Shown here: piece by piece, positions 1 to 8,630 of the stretch | Position numbering within the stretch: position 1 is the stretch's first letter | How the letters are laid out: each line of letters opens with the position of its first letter | Source: Zoogloea sp. | GTDB lineage: Bacteria > Pseudomonadota > Gammaproteobacteria > Burkholderiales > Rhodocyclaceae | Assembly (NCBI GenBank): GCA_016789125.1 | Contig: JAEUNU010000279.1 | Span: 1 to 49,965, forward strand | Reading direction: 5' to 3' | DNA length: 49,965 nucleotides | Program-made: the position numbers and the translations under genes | Notes under the pieces: model-generated | The model's input: only the letters and a program-made list of their open reading frames with translations | The model's database searches: none | What the model was told of the DNA's origin: nothing

Positions 1-1
1 A

Positions 2-1423
2 AGCGCGGAGCACGCGCTGCGCATCGAGATGTTCGACGACGAGATCGAGCACCTGACGCTGTTCGACCCGCTCACCGGCCACCTCAAGCAGAAGATCGTG
101 CGCTTCACGGTGTTCCCGTCCAGCCACTATGTGACGCCGCGGGCCACGGTGCTGAAGGCCATCGAGGGCATCAAGGAAGAGCTCAGGGACCGCATCGAGG
201 TCTTCCAGAAGGCCGGCAAGCTGGTCGAGGCCCAGCGCATCGAGCAGCGCACCCGCTTCGACCTCGAGATGCTGGGCGAGCTGGGTTTCTGCAAGGGTAT
301 CGAGAACTACTCGCGCCACATGTCGGGGCGCAAGGCGGGGGACGCGCCGCCGACCCTGATCGACTACCTGCCCAAGGACGGCCTGATGTTCATCGACGAA
401 TCCCACGTGTCGATCGGGCAGGTGGGGGCGATGTACAAGGGCGACCGCTCGCGCAAGGAGAACCTCGTCGAATACGGCTTCCGCCTGCCCTCGGCGCTGG
501 ACAACCGGCCGCTGAAGTTCGAGGAGTTCGAGCGCCTGCTGCCTCAGACGGTGTTCGTGTCGGCCACGCCGGCGGCCTACGAGAAGGAGCACCAGGGCCA
601 GGTGGTGGAGCAGGTGGTGCGGCCCACCGGGCTGGTCGACCCGATCATCGTGGTCAAACCGGCTTCCACCCAGGTGGACGACCTGCTGGGCGAGATCAAG
701 CAGCGCCTCGACGCCCAGGAGCGCATCCTTGTCACGGTGCTCACCAAGCGGATGGCCGAGGACCTCACCGAATACCTGGCCGAGAACGGCATCCGGGTGC
801 GTTACCTGCACTCCGACATCGACACCGTAGAGCGGGTCGAGATCATCCGCGACCTGCGCCTCGGCGAGTTCGACGTGCTGGTGGGCATCAACCTGCTGCG
901 GGAGGGCCTCGACATCCCCGAGGTGTCTCTGGTGGCGATCCTCGACGCCGACAAGGAGGGCTTCCTGCGCTCCGAGCGTTCGCTGATCCAGACCATCGGT
1001 CGCGCCGCCCGCCACCTCCACGGTACCGCCATCCTCTACGCCGACCGGATCACCGATTCGATGAAGGCCGCCATCGACGAAACCGAAAGGCGCCGCGCGA
1101 AGCAGCTGGCTTTCAATGCGGCCAACGGCATTACGCCGAAGTCCGTGACAAAACGCATCAAGGACATCATCGATGGTGTCTATGATGCATCAGCGGAGAA
1201 TGCCGGCGGGGTGGCCGCCGAAGCGGGTGCCGATTATGCGACCCTTGACGAGAAGGCCCTGGCTAAGACCATCCGCCAGCTCGAAAAGGAAATGCAGGAG
1301 CACGCCCGCAACCTCGAGTTCGAGAAAGCCGCGGCGGCGCGGGACAAGTTGTTCCGCCTGCGCCGGCAGGCCTTCGGGGCCGATGCCCACGATGTGCCCA
1401 CCCAACCCGATGCACGAGACTGA
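2..1423 (+). CDS. uvrB: UvrB, excinuclease ABC subunit B (5'-truncated by window edge)
   Basis: UvrB is the damage-verifying helicase-like subunit of nucleotide excision repair; it is loaded by UvrA and then recruits UvrC for dual incision. The reading frame is open from base 2, so the gene enters from the left. About 474 residues are visible of a family length near 670-680, so roughly the N-terminal 200, including the Walker A motif, lie outside. Visible are the DESH motif II (nt 395-406), the VSATP segment, motif [11 protein letters not shown] (around nt 988-1014), the family-typical run ending in [12 protein letters not shown], and a C-terminal UVR coiled coil (around nt 1259-1370) that contacts UvrC. 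The partner gene uvrC is in this window at 30151. Identification is certain; only the start is missing. Confidence 0.97.
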   Translation, partial: SAEHALRIEMFDDEIEHLTLFDPLTGHLKQKIVRFTVFPSSHYVTPRATVLKAIEGIKEELRDRIEVFQKAGKLVEAQRIEQRTRFDLEMLGELGFCKGIENYSRHMSGRKAGDAPPTLIDYLPKDGLMFIDESHVSIGQVGAMYKGDRSRKENLVEYGFRLPSALDNRPLKFEEFERLLPQTVFVSATPAAYEKEHQGQVVEQVVRPTGLVDPIIVVKPASTQVDDLLGEIKQRLDAQERILVTVLTKRMAEDLTEYLAENGIRVRYLHSDIDTVERVEIIRDLRLGEFDVLVGINLLREGLDIPEVSLVAILDADKEGFLRSERSLIQTIGRAARHLHGTAILYADRITDSMKAAIDETERRRAKQLAFNAANGITPKSVTKRIKDIIDGVYDASAENAGGVAAEAGADYATLDEKALAKTIRQLEKEMQEHARNLEFEKAAAARDKLFRLRRQAFGADAHDVPTQPDARD

Positions 1424-1451
1424 AGGAAGCCGTCCAAATTGGTGCTAACCC

Positions 1452-1481
1452 TTGTACGATCGGCCCGTCGCCTGCTTAAAT
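1452..1481 (+). promoter_or_regulatory. Candidate sigma-70 promoter for the tyrosine phosphatase
   Basis: TTGTAC (1452-1457) and TTAAAT (1476-1481) are separated by 18 nt and lie 23 nt upstream of the phosphatase start, just past the uvrB stop. The match is moderate and the call is by inspection only. Confidence 0.35.
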
Positions 1482-1504
1482 TGAAAGCAGGAGGGACACC
1501 GATA

Positions 1505-1996
1505 ATGAAAATACTGTTTGTGTGCACCGGCAACATTTGCCGGTCGCCGACCGCAGAGGGCGTGGCACGCCGCTGGCTGGCCATGGCTGGCCTGGAGGGG
1601 CAGGTCGCCGTCGATTCGGCCGGCATTCAAGGTCATCACGTGGGCGAGGCGCCCGACCCGCGCAGCCAGACCGCAGCGCTTCGGCGCGGCTACGATCTCT
1701 CGCGGCTCCGGGCGCGCAAGGTTCAGCCGAAGGATTTCGCCGATTTCGATCTGCTGCTGGCGATGGACCGCGAGCATTTCCACTACCTGCGCGACAAGGC
1801 GCCGGAGGGCACCCGCCACAAGGTTCGGATGTTCCTGAGCTTTGCCGCAAGGGCCACCCGTGACGATGTCCCTGACCCTTATTACGGTGGGGTGAAGGGG
1901 TTCGATGCAGTCCTCGATCTGTGTGAGGATGCTGTTCAGGGGATGATCGAGGAGATCCGCCCGGAGGTCGAACGGCGGAAGAAATCCGCAGTCTGA
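1505..1996 (+). CDS. Low-molecular-weight protein tyrosine phosphatase
   Basis: Cytoplasmic phosphatase of 163 aa that removes phosphate from phosphotyrosine through a cysteinyl-phosphate intermediate. The P-loop is at the extreme N-terminus, C7-TGNIC-R13-S, matching the C-X5-R signature. The general-acid Asp is in the VPDPYYGG loop (D124). The start is ATG 1505, because a strong AGGAGGG (1489-1495) sits 9 nt upstream and the protein then begins directly at the family N-terminus MKILFVC. An ATG-less extension back to 1439 lacks support. It follows uvrB in the same direction but may have its own promoter. No kinase or exopolysaccharide genes adjoin it, so a Wzb-like role in capsule control is not indicated; the substrate is unknown. 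Confidence 0.93.
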   Translation: MKILFVCTGNICRSPTAEGVARRWLAMAGLEGQVAVDSAGIQGHHVGEAPDPRSQTAALRRGYDLSRLRARKVQPKDFADFDLLLAMDREHFHYLRDKAPEGTRHKVRMFLSFAARATRDDVPDPYYGGVKGFDAVLDLCEDAVQGMIEEIRPEVERRKKSAV

Positions 1997-2155
1997 TCCG
2001 GCGATCTCATCGGGGGCGCACAGCCAGCCCTTGATAGGCTCCGCGGAGGCTCCGCCAGCCCCTGGGCGCCAGGGCCGTCGTGCATGAGCACGATTGCTCG
2101 GGAGCAAGTGTTTGGGCTGGGTCCCGGGTGTCGAAGTCGTTGATCAAGTTCCATG

Positions 2156-2187
2156 AAAAAGGCCAGCCCTCACGGACTGGCCTTTTT
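2156..2187 (-). terminator. Bidirectional intrinsic terminator (rne / tyrosine phosphatase)
   Basis: An 11-bp perfect stem, AAAAAGGCCAG (2156-2166) with CTGGCCTTTTT (2177-2187), has a 10-nt loop. Because the A-run and T-run flank the GC core, it can terminate rne on the minus strand (ending 18 nt upstream) and also transcripts from the phosphatase side. Confidence 0.88.
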
Positions 2188-2204
2188 GCCGTTGGGCGGC
2201 GGGC

Positions 2205-5171
2205 TTACTTCTGGCCGGTTTCCACCTGGATCAGCGGCTCATCCACGACCTTGACGGCGGGACGGCGACGGCGGGGCTGCACGGGCGCGGCGGGTGTCTC
2301 CGGCTGCACGGCCTGGGTTGCTCCGGGGCGGGTTTCGATCAGCACGAGGCCACTTTCAACCAGTGCGGTGGAGAGGTCGATCGGTGCCGGGGCGGCTGCT
2401 TCGGCCACGACGGCCGGCGCGGCTTCGGCGGCTGCTTGTGCGGTTTCGACCGCGACCGGTGCGACTTCGGTGGCGGCGGTCTCGACCGCTTCGGCTGCGG
2501 GCACCAGCGGGGCCGCTTCGACGGTGGCGGAGCTCGCTTCCTCGAGGGCCGGGGCGGCGGGCACTTCGACTGCCACCGCCAGTTCCGCCGGGGCGGAACT
2601 GGCTGCGACGGCGCTGCTGCGGGCAACTTCGACGGCTTGTTCGATCAGGTCGGGCTTGGTCGCCGTTTCGACGGGCTCGGCGATCACCGTTGCAGCCGGG
2701 GCTACGGCCTCCGGTTCGGCAGCCGGGAGCGCTGCGGCGACGACTTGCTCGGGGGCAGGGGCTTCAACCGCCGGGCTGACTGTCGCGACTTCAGCGGCCA
2801 CGGCCGTATCGGCCGGAGCCGGCGCTTCAGTCGGGGCGGCTTCGGCGGCAGGGCTGGCCTGTTCGCCCATCTCGAGCTCGGCCTGGGCGCCGGCTTCGCC
2901 GACGCTGCCTTCCTCGTTGCGGCGGCCACCGCGGCGGCCACGACGGCTGCGGCGGCTGCGCTCGCCAGCTTCGCCATCGGCAGCCGGGCTTGCGGGCGCT
3001 TCGTCGGCTGCTGCGGCGGCCACGACGGCCGTGGTGGCGGCTGCCGCGGTCAGCTGTTCGGCGCTGGTGGCCACGCCTTCCGCGTCGGCGGGCCTGGCGG
3101 CATTGTTGCGGCCACGGCCGCGCTGCTCGCCGCTGCGGCCTTCGCGCTCGCCACGCTCCTGGCGCTCACCGCGTTCCTGGCGCTCGCCGCGCGGGCGTTT
3201 TTCGCGCTGGTCGCCGGTGGCCTCGGTGTTGCGGGGTTCGCGGGCTTCACGGGGCTCACGAGGTTCGCGGTTGTCACGGCCCTCGCTGCGCTCCGGACGA
3301 TCGGCGCGTTCGGTGCGCTCGGCACGCTCTTCACGCTGGCCGTCCCGGCGGCCGTTGCGGCCTCCGTCGCGGCGGTTGTTGCTGCGGTCGCTGCGCGGGC
3401 GGGATTCGCGGCGCGGGGTTTCGGGCTGGGCGACCACCGGGGCCGGCTCGGCGGGCTGCTTCTCGCCGCGGAAGAAGGCGAAGATGCGGGCCAGCAGGCC
3501 GGGCTGGCTCTCGGGCACGGGGGCTGGCGCCGGCGCTGCCTTGGGTTCGACGATCGGTGCCGGCTGGTCCGGGGTGATGCCCTTGACGGCGGCTTCCTGG
3601 CGGGCCGGGCGGTCGGTGTTGGCCGACGGCGGGGCGTAGCCTTCGCTGGCCGGCTTGATGGCCATGCGGTAGCTGGGGATGTTGCCTTCGTCCTGGTTGA
3701 GCTGGTCGTGGCGCAGGCGGACGATCTCGTGCTGCGGCGTTTCGAGGTGCCGGTTGGGGATCAGCACCAGGCCGACCTTGTGGCGCAGTTCGATCTTGGC
3801 GATGTCGTCGCGCTTCTCGTTGAGGAGGAAGGTGGCGACATCCACCGGAACCTGGCAGTGCAGGGCGCCGGTGTTGTCCTTCATGGCCTCTTCTTCGAGG
3901 ATGCGCAGGATGTGCAGCGCGGACGATTCGGTGCTGCGGATGTGGCCGGTGCCGTTGCAGCGCGGGCAGGGGATGTAGCTGGTCTCGGCGAGGGCCGGAC
4001 GCAAGCGCTGGCGGGACAGCTCGAGCAGGCCGAAGCGGCTGATCTTGCCGGTCTGGACGCGGGCACGGTCGTAGCGCAGGGCGTCACGCAGGCGGTTCTC
4101 GACTTCGCGCTGGTTCTTTTGCGACTCCATGTCGATGAAGTCGATGACGATCAGGCCGCCGAGGTCGCGCAGACGCAGCTGACGGGCCACTTCGTCGGCG
4201 GCTTCGCAGTTGGTCTTGAAGGCGGTTTCCTCGATGTCGGCGCCGCGGGTGGCGCGGCCGGAGTTGACGTCGACGGAGACCAGGGCCTCGGTGTGGTCGA
4301 TCACGATGGCGCCGCCGGAGGGCAGGTTGACCTGGCGCGAGTAGGCCGACTCGATCTGGTGTTCGATCTGGAAGCGCGAGAACAGCGGGACATCGTCGTG
4401 GTAGCGCTTCACGCGGTTGACGTTCTGCGGCATCACGTGGGCCATGAACTGGCGCGCCTGCTCATAGACGTCGTCGGTGTCGATGAGGATCTCGCCGATG
4501 TCGGGCTGGAAGTAGTCGCGGATGGCGCGGATGACCAGGCTGCCCTCTTGATAGATCAGGAAGGCGCCTTCCTGGGACTGGGCGGCACCGTCGATGGCGC
4601 GCCACAGTTGCAGGAGGTAGTTGAGGTCCCACTGCAGCTCTTCGGCGTTGCGGCCGATGGCGGCGGTGCGGGCGATCAGGCTCATGCCGCCGGGGACTTC
4701 GAGCTGGTCCATGACGTCGCGCAGCTCGGCGCGCTCGTCGCCCTCGACACGGCGGGACACACCGCCGCCGCGGGGGTTGTTGGGCATCAGCACGAGGTAG
4801 CGGCCGGCCAGCGAGACGAAGGTGGTGAGGGCGGCGCCCTTGTTGCCGCGTTCGTCCTTCTCGACCTGGACGATGAGTTCCTGGCCTTCGCGCAGGGCTT
4901 CCTTGATGGTGGCGCGGCTGGCCTCGACACCGGGCTGGAAGTAAGAGCGGGAGATTTCCTTGAACGGCAGGAAGCCGTGGCGGTCGGCGCCATAGTCGAC
5001 AAACGCAGCCTCGAGGCTGGGCTCGATGCGCGTGATGACGGCTTTGTAGATGTTGCTCTTGCGTTGTTCCTTGGCGGCCGACTCAATGTCGAGATCGATC
5101 AGCTTCTGACCGTCGACAATGGCAACGCGGAGTTCCTCGGCCTGCGTCGCATTGAAGAGCATGCGCTTCAT
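2205..5171 (-). CDS. rne: Ribonuclease E
   Basis: Essential 5'-end-sensing endoribonuclease that processes rRNA and tRNA, turns over mRNA and scaffolds the degradosome; 988 aa. The start is taken at the codon for MKRMLFNATQ (5171), which matches the conserved RNase E N-terminus and has GGGAGA just upstream; an 8-residue upstream extension is unlikely. The catalytic half shows an S1 domain (about residues 35-120), a DNase I-like domain with metal-binding Asp in VSVDVNSG (about 300) and DFIDM (about 345), and the Zn-link CPRCNG (about 405). From about residue 530 to the end the protein is disordered: an Arg/Glu-rich block of RGERQE/REPREP type repeats (probable RNA binding), then a long Ala/Pro/Val/Glu region ending in a PRRRRP basic cluster. 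It is divergent from rluC, as in E. coli. RNase G is excluded by the long tail. Confidence 0.97.
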   Translation of the reverse strand: MKRMLFNATQAEELRVAIVDGQKLIDLDIESAAKEQRKSNIYKAVITRIEPSLEAAFVDYGADRHGFLPFKEISRSYFQPGVEASRATIKEALREGQELIVQVEKDERGNKGAALTTFVSLAGRYLVLMPNNPRGGGVSRRVEGDERAELRDVMDQLEVPGGMSLIARTAAIGRNAEELQWDLNYLLQLWRAIDGAAQSQEGAFLIYQEGSLVIRAIRDYFQPDIGEILIDTDDVYEQARQFMAHVMPQNVNRVKRYHDDVPLFSRFQIEHQIESAYSRQVNLPSGGAIVIDHTEALVSVDVNSGRATRGADIEETAFKTNCEAADEVARQLRLRDLGGLIVIDFIDMESQKNQREVENRLRDALRYDRARVQTGKISRFGLLELSRQRLRPALAETSYIPCPRCNGTGHIRSTESSALHILRILEEEAMKDNTGALHCQVPVDVATFLLNEKRDDIAKIELRHKVGLVLIPNRHLETPQHEIVRLRHDQLNQDEGNIPSYRMAIKPASEGYAPPSANTDRPARQEAAVKGITPDQPAPIVEPKAAPAPAPVPESQPGLLARIFAFFRGEKQPAEPAPVVAQPETPRRESRPRSDRSNNRRDGGRNGRRDGQREERAERTERADRPERSEGRDNREPREPREAREPRNTEATGDQREKRPRGERQERGERQERGEREGRSGEQRGRGRNNAARPADAEGVATSAEQLTAAAATTAVVAAAAADEAPASPAADGEAGERSRRSRRGRRGGRRNEEGSVGEAGAQAELEMGEQASPAAEAAPTEAPAPADTAVAAEVATVSPAVEAPAPEQVVAAALPAAEPEAVAPAATVIAEPVETATKPDLIEQAVEVARSSAVAASSAPAELAVAVEVPAAPALEEASSATVEAAPLVPAAEAVETAATEVAPVAVETAQAAAEAAPAVVAEAAAPAPIDLSTALVESGLVLIETRPGATQAVQPETPAAPVQPRRRRPAVKVVDEPLIQVETGQK

Positions 5172-5749
5172 TCGTCTTTTTCTCCCGCGCGGCACACGGG
5201 CAGGACGAAGCGCGCCACCCGCTTAACTGCGGTGACTTAGTTTGGCGTTGTCGCGACTATCCTTCATCGGGGAGAATCAAACCAAAACGGGTGGCGGGTT
5301 TCGTCTATGGCACCCTGAACCGCGATGATCGCTGGGAGGCTGCGAAGGGCCTGCTGCGTCGCCTGGTCTCGCGGGGCAGGGATGGCCGTACATCCGGTAC
5401 GGAACGATCCCTTCGCGACCTCGGGCCTGCTTGCCTGGAAGCCTTCGCGGCCCCGGTTTCAGGGCCGTCAATCTGCGTGTGCGCTAGTGCGCAATTGGTA
5501 CAAGTTTAGTGTCGAATACAGTACCATCGCCCTCTTTTTGTCTGGCGACGGACCTTCCTGTGGTTTTTCGGGAGCGGGTTACACGCTGGATGGGCTGAAT
5601 GTGGCGCCGGGTGCGGCCCAGACTTTGGGGCCTCAGCGTTGAGACGCTCTGGCGTGGCGCTGCCGGGTGTTGAATCTCAGAACAACACCGGATGAGGCGA
5701 GTGCGACGCAGCAGAACCGAAAAACCGCTAAACAGTATATTTCAAAAAG
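5172..5749. other. Long divergent intergenic region rne / rluC (rne leader)
   Basis: This gap of 578 bases holds no credible gene; short ORFs in it lack coding character and Shine-Dalgarno sites. It must contain the divergent promoters. By analogy with E. coli, where a long rne 5' UTR mediates autoregulation by RNase E, much of it is probably rne leader. Visible are an AT-richer island at about 5494-5530, a bulged hairpin at 5664-5691 (CCGGGTGTTG with CAACACCGG), and a TGTCGCGAC palindrome near 5249. I could not place the rne promoter confidently. Confidence 0.5.
5495..5522 (+). promoter_or_regulatory. Candidate promoter toward rluC
   Basis: TTGGTA (5495-5500) and TACAGT (5517-5522) have a 16-nt spacer, within the only AT-rich island of the intergenic region. 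If used, rluC would have a leader of about 220 nt. The island is nearly symmetric, so a minus-strand promoter for rne in the same place is equally possible. Confidence 0.3.
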
Positions 5750-6706
5750 ATGGCCTTGAGTAAAGCCCCCACCGTTGCCCATGTTCGCGTGGATGAAGGA
5801 AGTGCCGGTCAACGGATCGACAACTTCCTGGTGCGCGTCTGCAAGGGCGTGCCGAAAAGCCACATCTACCGCATCCTGCGCAGCGGCGAAGTGCGCGTCA
5901 ACAGCAAGCGCGTGGCCCAGACCTACCGCCTGCAGGAGGGCGACGAGCTGCGCATCCCGCCGATCCGCCTGGCCGAGAAGCCCGACGCGCCGCCAGTGCC
6001 GGTGGGCAAGCCCTTCGACATCGTCTTCGAGGATGACGCGCTGCTGGTGCTCGACAAGCCGGCCGGGCTGGCCGTGCATGGCGGCAGCGGGGTGAGCTTC
6101 GGGGTGATCGAGCAGCTGCGCCGGCAGCGCCCGGAAGCGAAGTTCCTCGAACTCGTCCATCGCCTCGACCGCGAGACGTCCGGGCTGCTCATCGTCGCCA
6201 AGAAGCGCAGCGCGCTCACGGTGCTCCACGACATGATGCGCGAGGGCCGGGTGCACAAGCGCTACCTCACGCTGGTGGCGGGGCGCTGGCTCAACCTGCA
6301 GCAGCACATCAAGCTGGCGCTGCACAAATACCTCACCGAAGACGGCGAGCGCCGGGTGAGCGTGAGCCGCGACGGCAAGCCGGCCCACAGCATCGTGCGG
6401 CTGGTGAAGCGCTGGCAGCGCTGCAGCCTGGTCGAGGTGGAACTCAAGACCGGGCGTACCCATCAGATCCGGGTGCACCTCAGCCACTCGGGCTTCCCGC
6501 TCTTCGGCGACGACAAGTACGGCGACTTCGCGCTCAACAAGCAGCTCGAGAAAGCCGGCCTCAAGCGCATGTTCCTGCACGCGGCGAAGCTGGCCTTCCG
6601 CCATCCGCTGACCGATCAGGAGATCGAGCTCGTCTCGCCGCTGCCGGTGGAGCTGGAGGAATTCGTGGCGAGTGTCGAACAGAACGAGGAGAGGGAATAT
6701 GGCTAA
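5750..6706 (+). CDS. rluC: 23S rRNA pseudouridine synthase RluC
   Basis: Pseudouridine synthase of 318 aa, expected to modify U955, U2504 and U2580 of 23S rRNA if orthologous to E. coli RluC. An N-terminal S4 RNA-binding domain (about residues 20-75) precedes the RluA-type catalytic domain, with the catalytic Asp in HRLDRETSG (D140). Position opposite rne supports RluC rather than RluD or RluA. The start at ATG 5750 has no visible Shine-Dalgarno sequence, but the N-terminal length fits the family. The stop overlaps the downstream HAD gene by 8 nt, indicating an operon with the HAD, Rieske and SppA genes. Confidence 0.93.
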   Translation: MALSKAPTVAHVRVDEGSAGQRIDNFLVRVCKGVPKSHIYRILRSGEVRVNSKRVAQTYRLQEGDELRIPPIRLAEKPDAPPVPVGKPFDIVFEDDALLVLDKPAGLAVHGGSGVSFGVIEQLRRQRPEAKFLELVHRLDRETSGLLIVAKKRSALTVLHDMMREGRVHKRYLTLVAGRWLNLQQHIKLALHKYLTEDGERRVSVSRDGKPAHSIVRLVKRWQRCSLVEVELKTGRTHQIRVHLSHSGFPLFGDDKYGDFALNKQLEKAGLKRMFLHAAKLAFRHPLTDQEIELVSPLPVELEEFVASVEQNEEREYG

Positions 6707-7355
6707 GCGTTTCGAACTGATCGTCTTCGACTGGGACGGCACCCTGCTGGATTCGGCGGCGGCGATCGTGCGGGCGATCCAGGCCGCGAGCGCCGATCTG
6801 GGTCTGCCGGTGCCGCCGGACGCGCGGGCCCGGCACGTGATCGGGCTGGGGCTGCACGACGCCCTGAGCCACGCGGTGCCCGAACTCGCAGCGGCGGATT
6901 ATCCGAAGATGGTCGAGCGTTACCGTCATCACTTCCTGGCCACCGACCATGAGCTCACCCTGTTCGACGGGACCGTGGACCTGATTGCCTCGCTCCATGC
7001 CGCGGGTCATCTGCTGGCGGTGGCGACGGGCAAGAGCCGCCAGGGCCTCGACCGGGCGCTGGGGTTTTCCGGGCTGGGGCCGTATTTCCATGCCACCCGC
7101 TGCGCCGACGAGTGTTTCTCGAAGCCGCATCCGGCGATGCTCCACGAGCTGATGGACGAGCTGGGCGTGGCGGCCGACGCGTGCCTGATGATCGGCGACA
7201 CCACCCATGACCTGCTGATGGCCAGAAACGCCGGTGTCGCGGGCCTCGCGGTGAGTTTCGGGGCTCACCCGGTGGAGCAGTTGCTGGCCGAGGCGCCGCT
7301 GGCCTGCGTGCATACGCCGGCCGAGCTGCGCGGCTGGCTCGAGGCCAACGCGTGA
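6699..7355 (+). CDS. HAD-superfamily hydrolase, phosphoglycolate-phosphatase-like
   Basis: 218-aa HAD hydrolase. Motif I is DWDGTLLDS (nucleophile D11, acid/base D13), a helical cap follows at about residues 20-90, Lys is in ATGKSRQG/SKPHP, and motif IV is IGDTTHD near the C-terminus. The start at ATG 6699 follows a strong GAGGAGAGGG and overlaps the rluC stop; an extension back to 6672 would lie inside rluC without a ribosome site. It is translationally coupled to rluC and, through a GTGA overlap, to the Rieske gene. Homologues beside rluC are usually annotated Gph-like; the substrate cannot be read from sequence. Confidence 0.88.
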   Translation: MAKRFELIVFDWDGTLLDSAAAIVRAIQAASADLGLPVPPDARARHVIGLGLHDALSHAVPELAAADYPKMVERYRHHFLATDHELTLFDGTVDLIASLHAAGHLLAVATGKSRQGLDRALGFSGLGPYFHATRCADECFSKPHPAMLHELMDELGVAADACLMIGDTTHDLLMARNAGVAGLAVSFGAHPVEQLLAEAPLACVHTPAELRGWLEANA

Positions 7356-7687
7356 TCTGCGCATCCAGCGCGCTGGTGGATGGCGGTGACGGCGTGCGCT
7401 TCACCGTGCACCGAGGGGGCGTCGAGCAGGCGGCCTTCGTGGTGCGCCACGGCGGTGTGGTGCATGCGTACATCAACCGCTGCGCCCATGTGCCCATCGA
7501 GCTCGACTGGCAGCCCGGGCGGTTTTTCGATTCGTCCCGGCACTTCCTGATCTGTGCCACCCATGGCGCCATGTATTCGCCCGACAGCGGTTACTGTGTG
7601 CAGGGGCCGTGCCGGGGAAGCCGGCTGGAGGCGGTGCCGGTCGTCGAGCGCGATGGCGGGGTTTTCCTGAAGGATGAAGATGGCTGA
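7352..7687 (+). CDS. Small Rieske [2Fe-2S] protein
   Basis: 111-aa single-domain Rieske ferredoxin. Cluster ligands are clear: C44-A-H46 and C68-AT-H71, the C-X-H / C-X2-H pattern. No signal peptide or membrane anchor is present, so it is cytoplasmic and distinct from the bc1 Rieske subunit; no oxygenase adjoins it. GTG start 7352 overlaps the HAD stop by 4 nt (GTGA), and its end overlaps sppA, so it is embedded in the rluC-HAD-Rieske-sppA unit. Possible roles are a ferredoxin for an unlinked enzyme or a redox sensor; function is not known. Confidence 0.85.
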   Translation: MICASSALVDGGDGVRFTVHRGGVEQAAFVVRHGGVVHAYINRCAHVPIELDWQPGRFFDSSRHFLICATHGAMYSPDSGYCVQGPCRGSRLEAVPVVERDGGVFLKDEDG

Positions 7688-8621
7688 GGGCAGGGAAGAG
7701 GGTTGGGAGCGCCGGGTGCTCGAGAGGCTGGCGCTCGAGGTGCTCGCCGAGCAGAAGCGCCGGCGGCGCTGGAGCGTGTTCCTCAGGTTGTCGACGCTCG
7801 CCCTGGTGGCGGCGGTGCTGTGGGTCTTCGGCGGCTTCGCCGAGGTCGAGCCGCTCGACGGTGGGCGGCACACGGCGCTGGTGAGCCTGGAGGGGGAGAT
7901 CGCCGCGAAGGGCGAGGTGAGCGCCGATCACGTGGTGGCGTCGCTGCAGGCGGCCTTCGCCGATGCGGGAACCCAGGGCGTGGTGCTGCGCATCAACAGC
8001 CCGGGTGGCAGCCCGGTGCAGGCCGGCATCATCAGCGACGAGATCCTGCGCCTGCGTGCGCTGCATCCCGAGGTGCCGGTGTTTGCGGTGGTCGAGGATA
8101 TCTGCGCCTCGGGCGGGTATTACGTGGCGGCGGTGGCCGATCGGATCTATGTGGATAAGGCCAGCATCGTGGGCTCGATCGGCGTCCTGATGGACGGCTT
8201 CGGCTTTGCCGGCCTGATGGAGCGGCTGGGCATCGAGCGCCGCCTTCTCACCGCGGGCGACAACAAGGGCTTCCTCGACCCCTTTTCGCCCCAGCAGCCG
8301 AAGCAGCTGGCCCACGCCCGGGTGATGCTCCAGGAGATCCACGCCCAGTTCGTCGACACCGTGCGCAAGGGGCGCGGCGAACGCCTGAAGGAGACGCCGG
8401 AAATGTTCTCGGGGCTGATGTGGTCGGGCGCGAAGAGCGTCGAGATGGGTCTGGCCGATGGCTTCGGGACGGTGGATTCGGTGGCGCGGGAGGTGATCAA
8501 GGCCGAGACGATCCACGACTACACCCAGAAGCAGAACCTGGCCGAGCGCTTTGCCCAGCGCTTTGGCGCCGGCATGGCCGAGCGGGCTGCGAGCGTTCTT
8601 GCGGGCAGCCCACTGCGTTGA
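7680..8621 (+). CDS. sppA: Signal peptide peptidase SppA, short form (S49 family)
   Basis: Membrane-bound serine peptidase thought to digest signal peptides left by signal peptidase; about 313 aa. A cytoplasmic basic N-terminus (RRRRW) is followed by one transmembrane segment (about residues 36-54). The S49 domain has the Ser nucleophile in ICASGGYYV (S144) and the Lys base in GDNKGFLD (K196). It is half the length of E. coli SppA (618 aa), so it is the single-domain form that assembles from several subunits. ATG 7680 is preferred over ATG 7674 because GAAGGA (7669-7674) is correctly spaced only for 7680. It overlaps the Rieske gene by 8 nt. Confidence 0.88.
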   Translation: MAEGREEGWERRVLERLALEVLAEQKRRRRWSVFLRLSTLALVAAVLWVFGGFAEVEPLDGGRHTALVSLEGEIAAKGEVSADHVVASLQAAFADAGTQGVVLRINSPGGSPVQAGIISDEILRLRALHPEVPVFAVVEDICASGGYYVAAVADRIYVDKASIVGSIGVLMDGFGFAGLMERLGIERRLLTAGDNKGFLDPFSPQQPKQLAHARVMLQEIHAQFVDTVRKGRGERLKETPEMFSGLMWSGAKSVEMGLADGFGTVDSVAREVIKAETIHDYTQKQNLAERFAQRFGAGMAERAASVLAGSPLR

Positions 8622-8630
8622 GCGCCGGAT

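Noticed and set aside
2436..5240. 934-codon plus-strand ORF antisense to rne (also 2080-3639)
   Set aside because: Composition is a shadow of the GC-rich rne reading frame; no ribosome site and no recognisable domain, while the minus strand encodes full-length RNase E.
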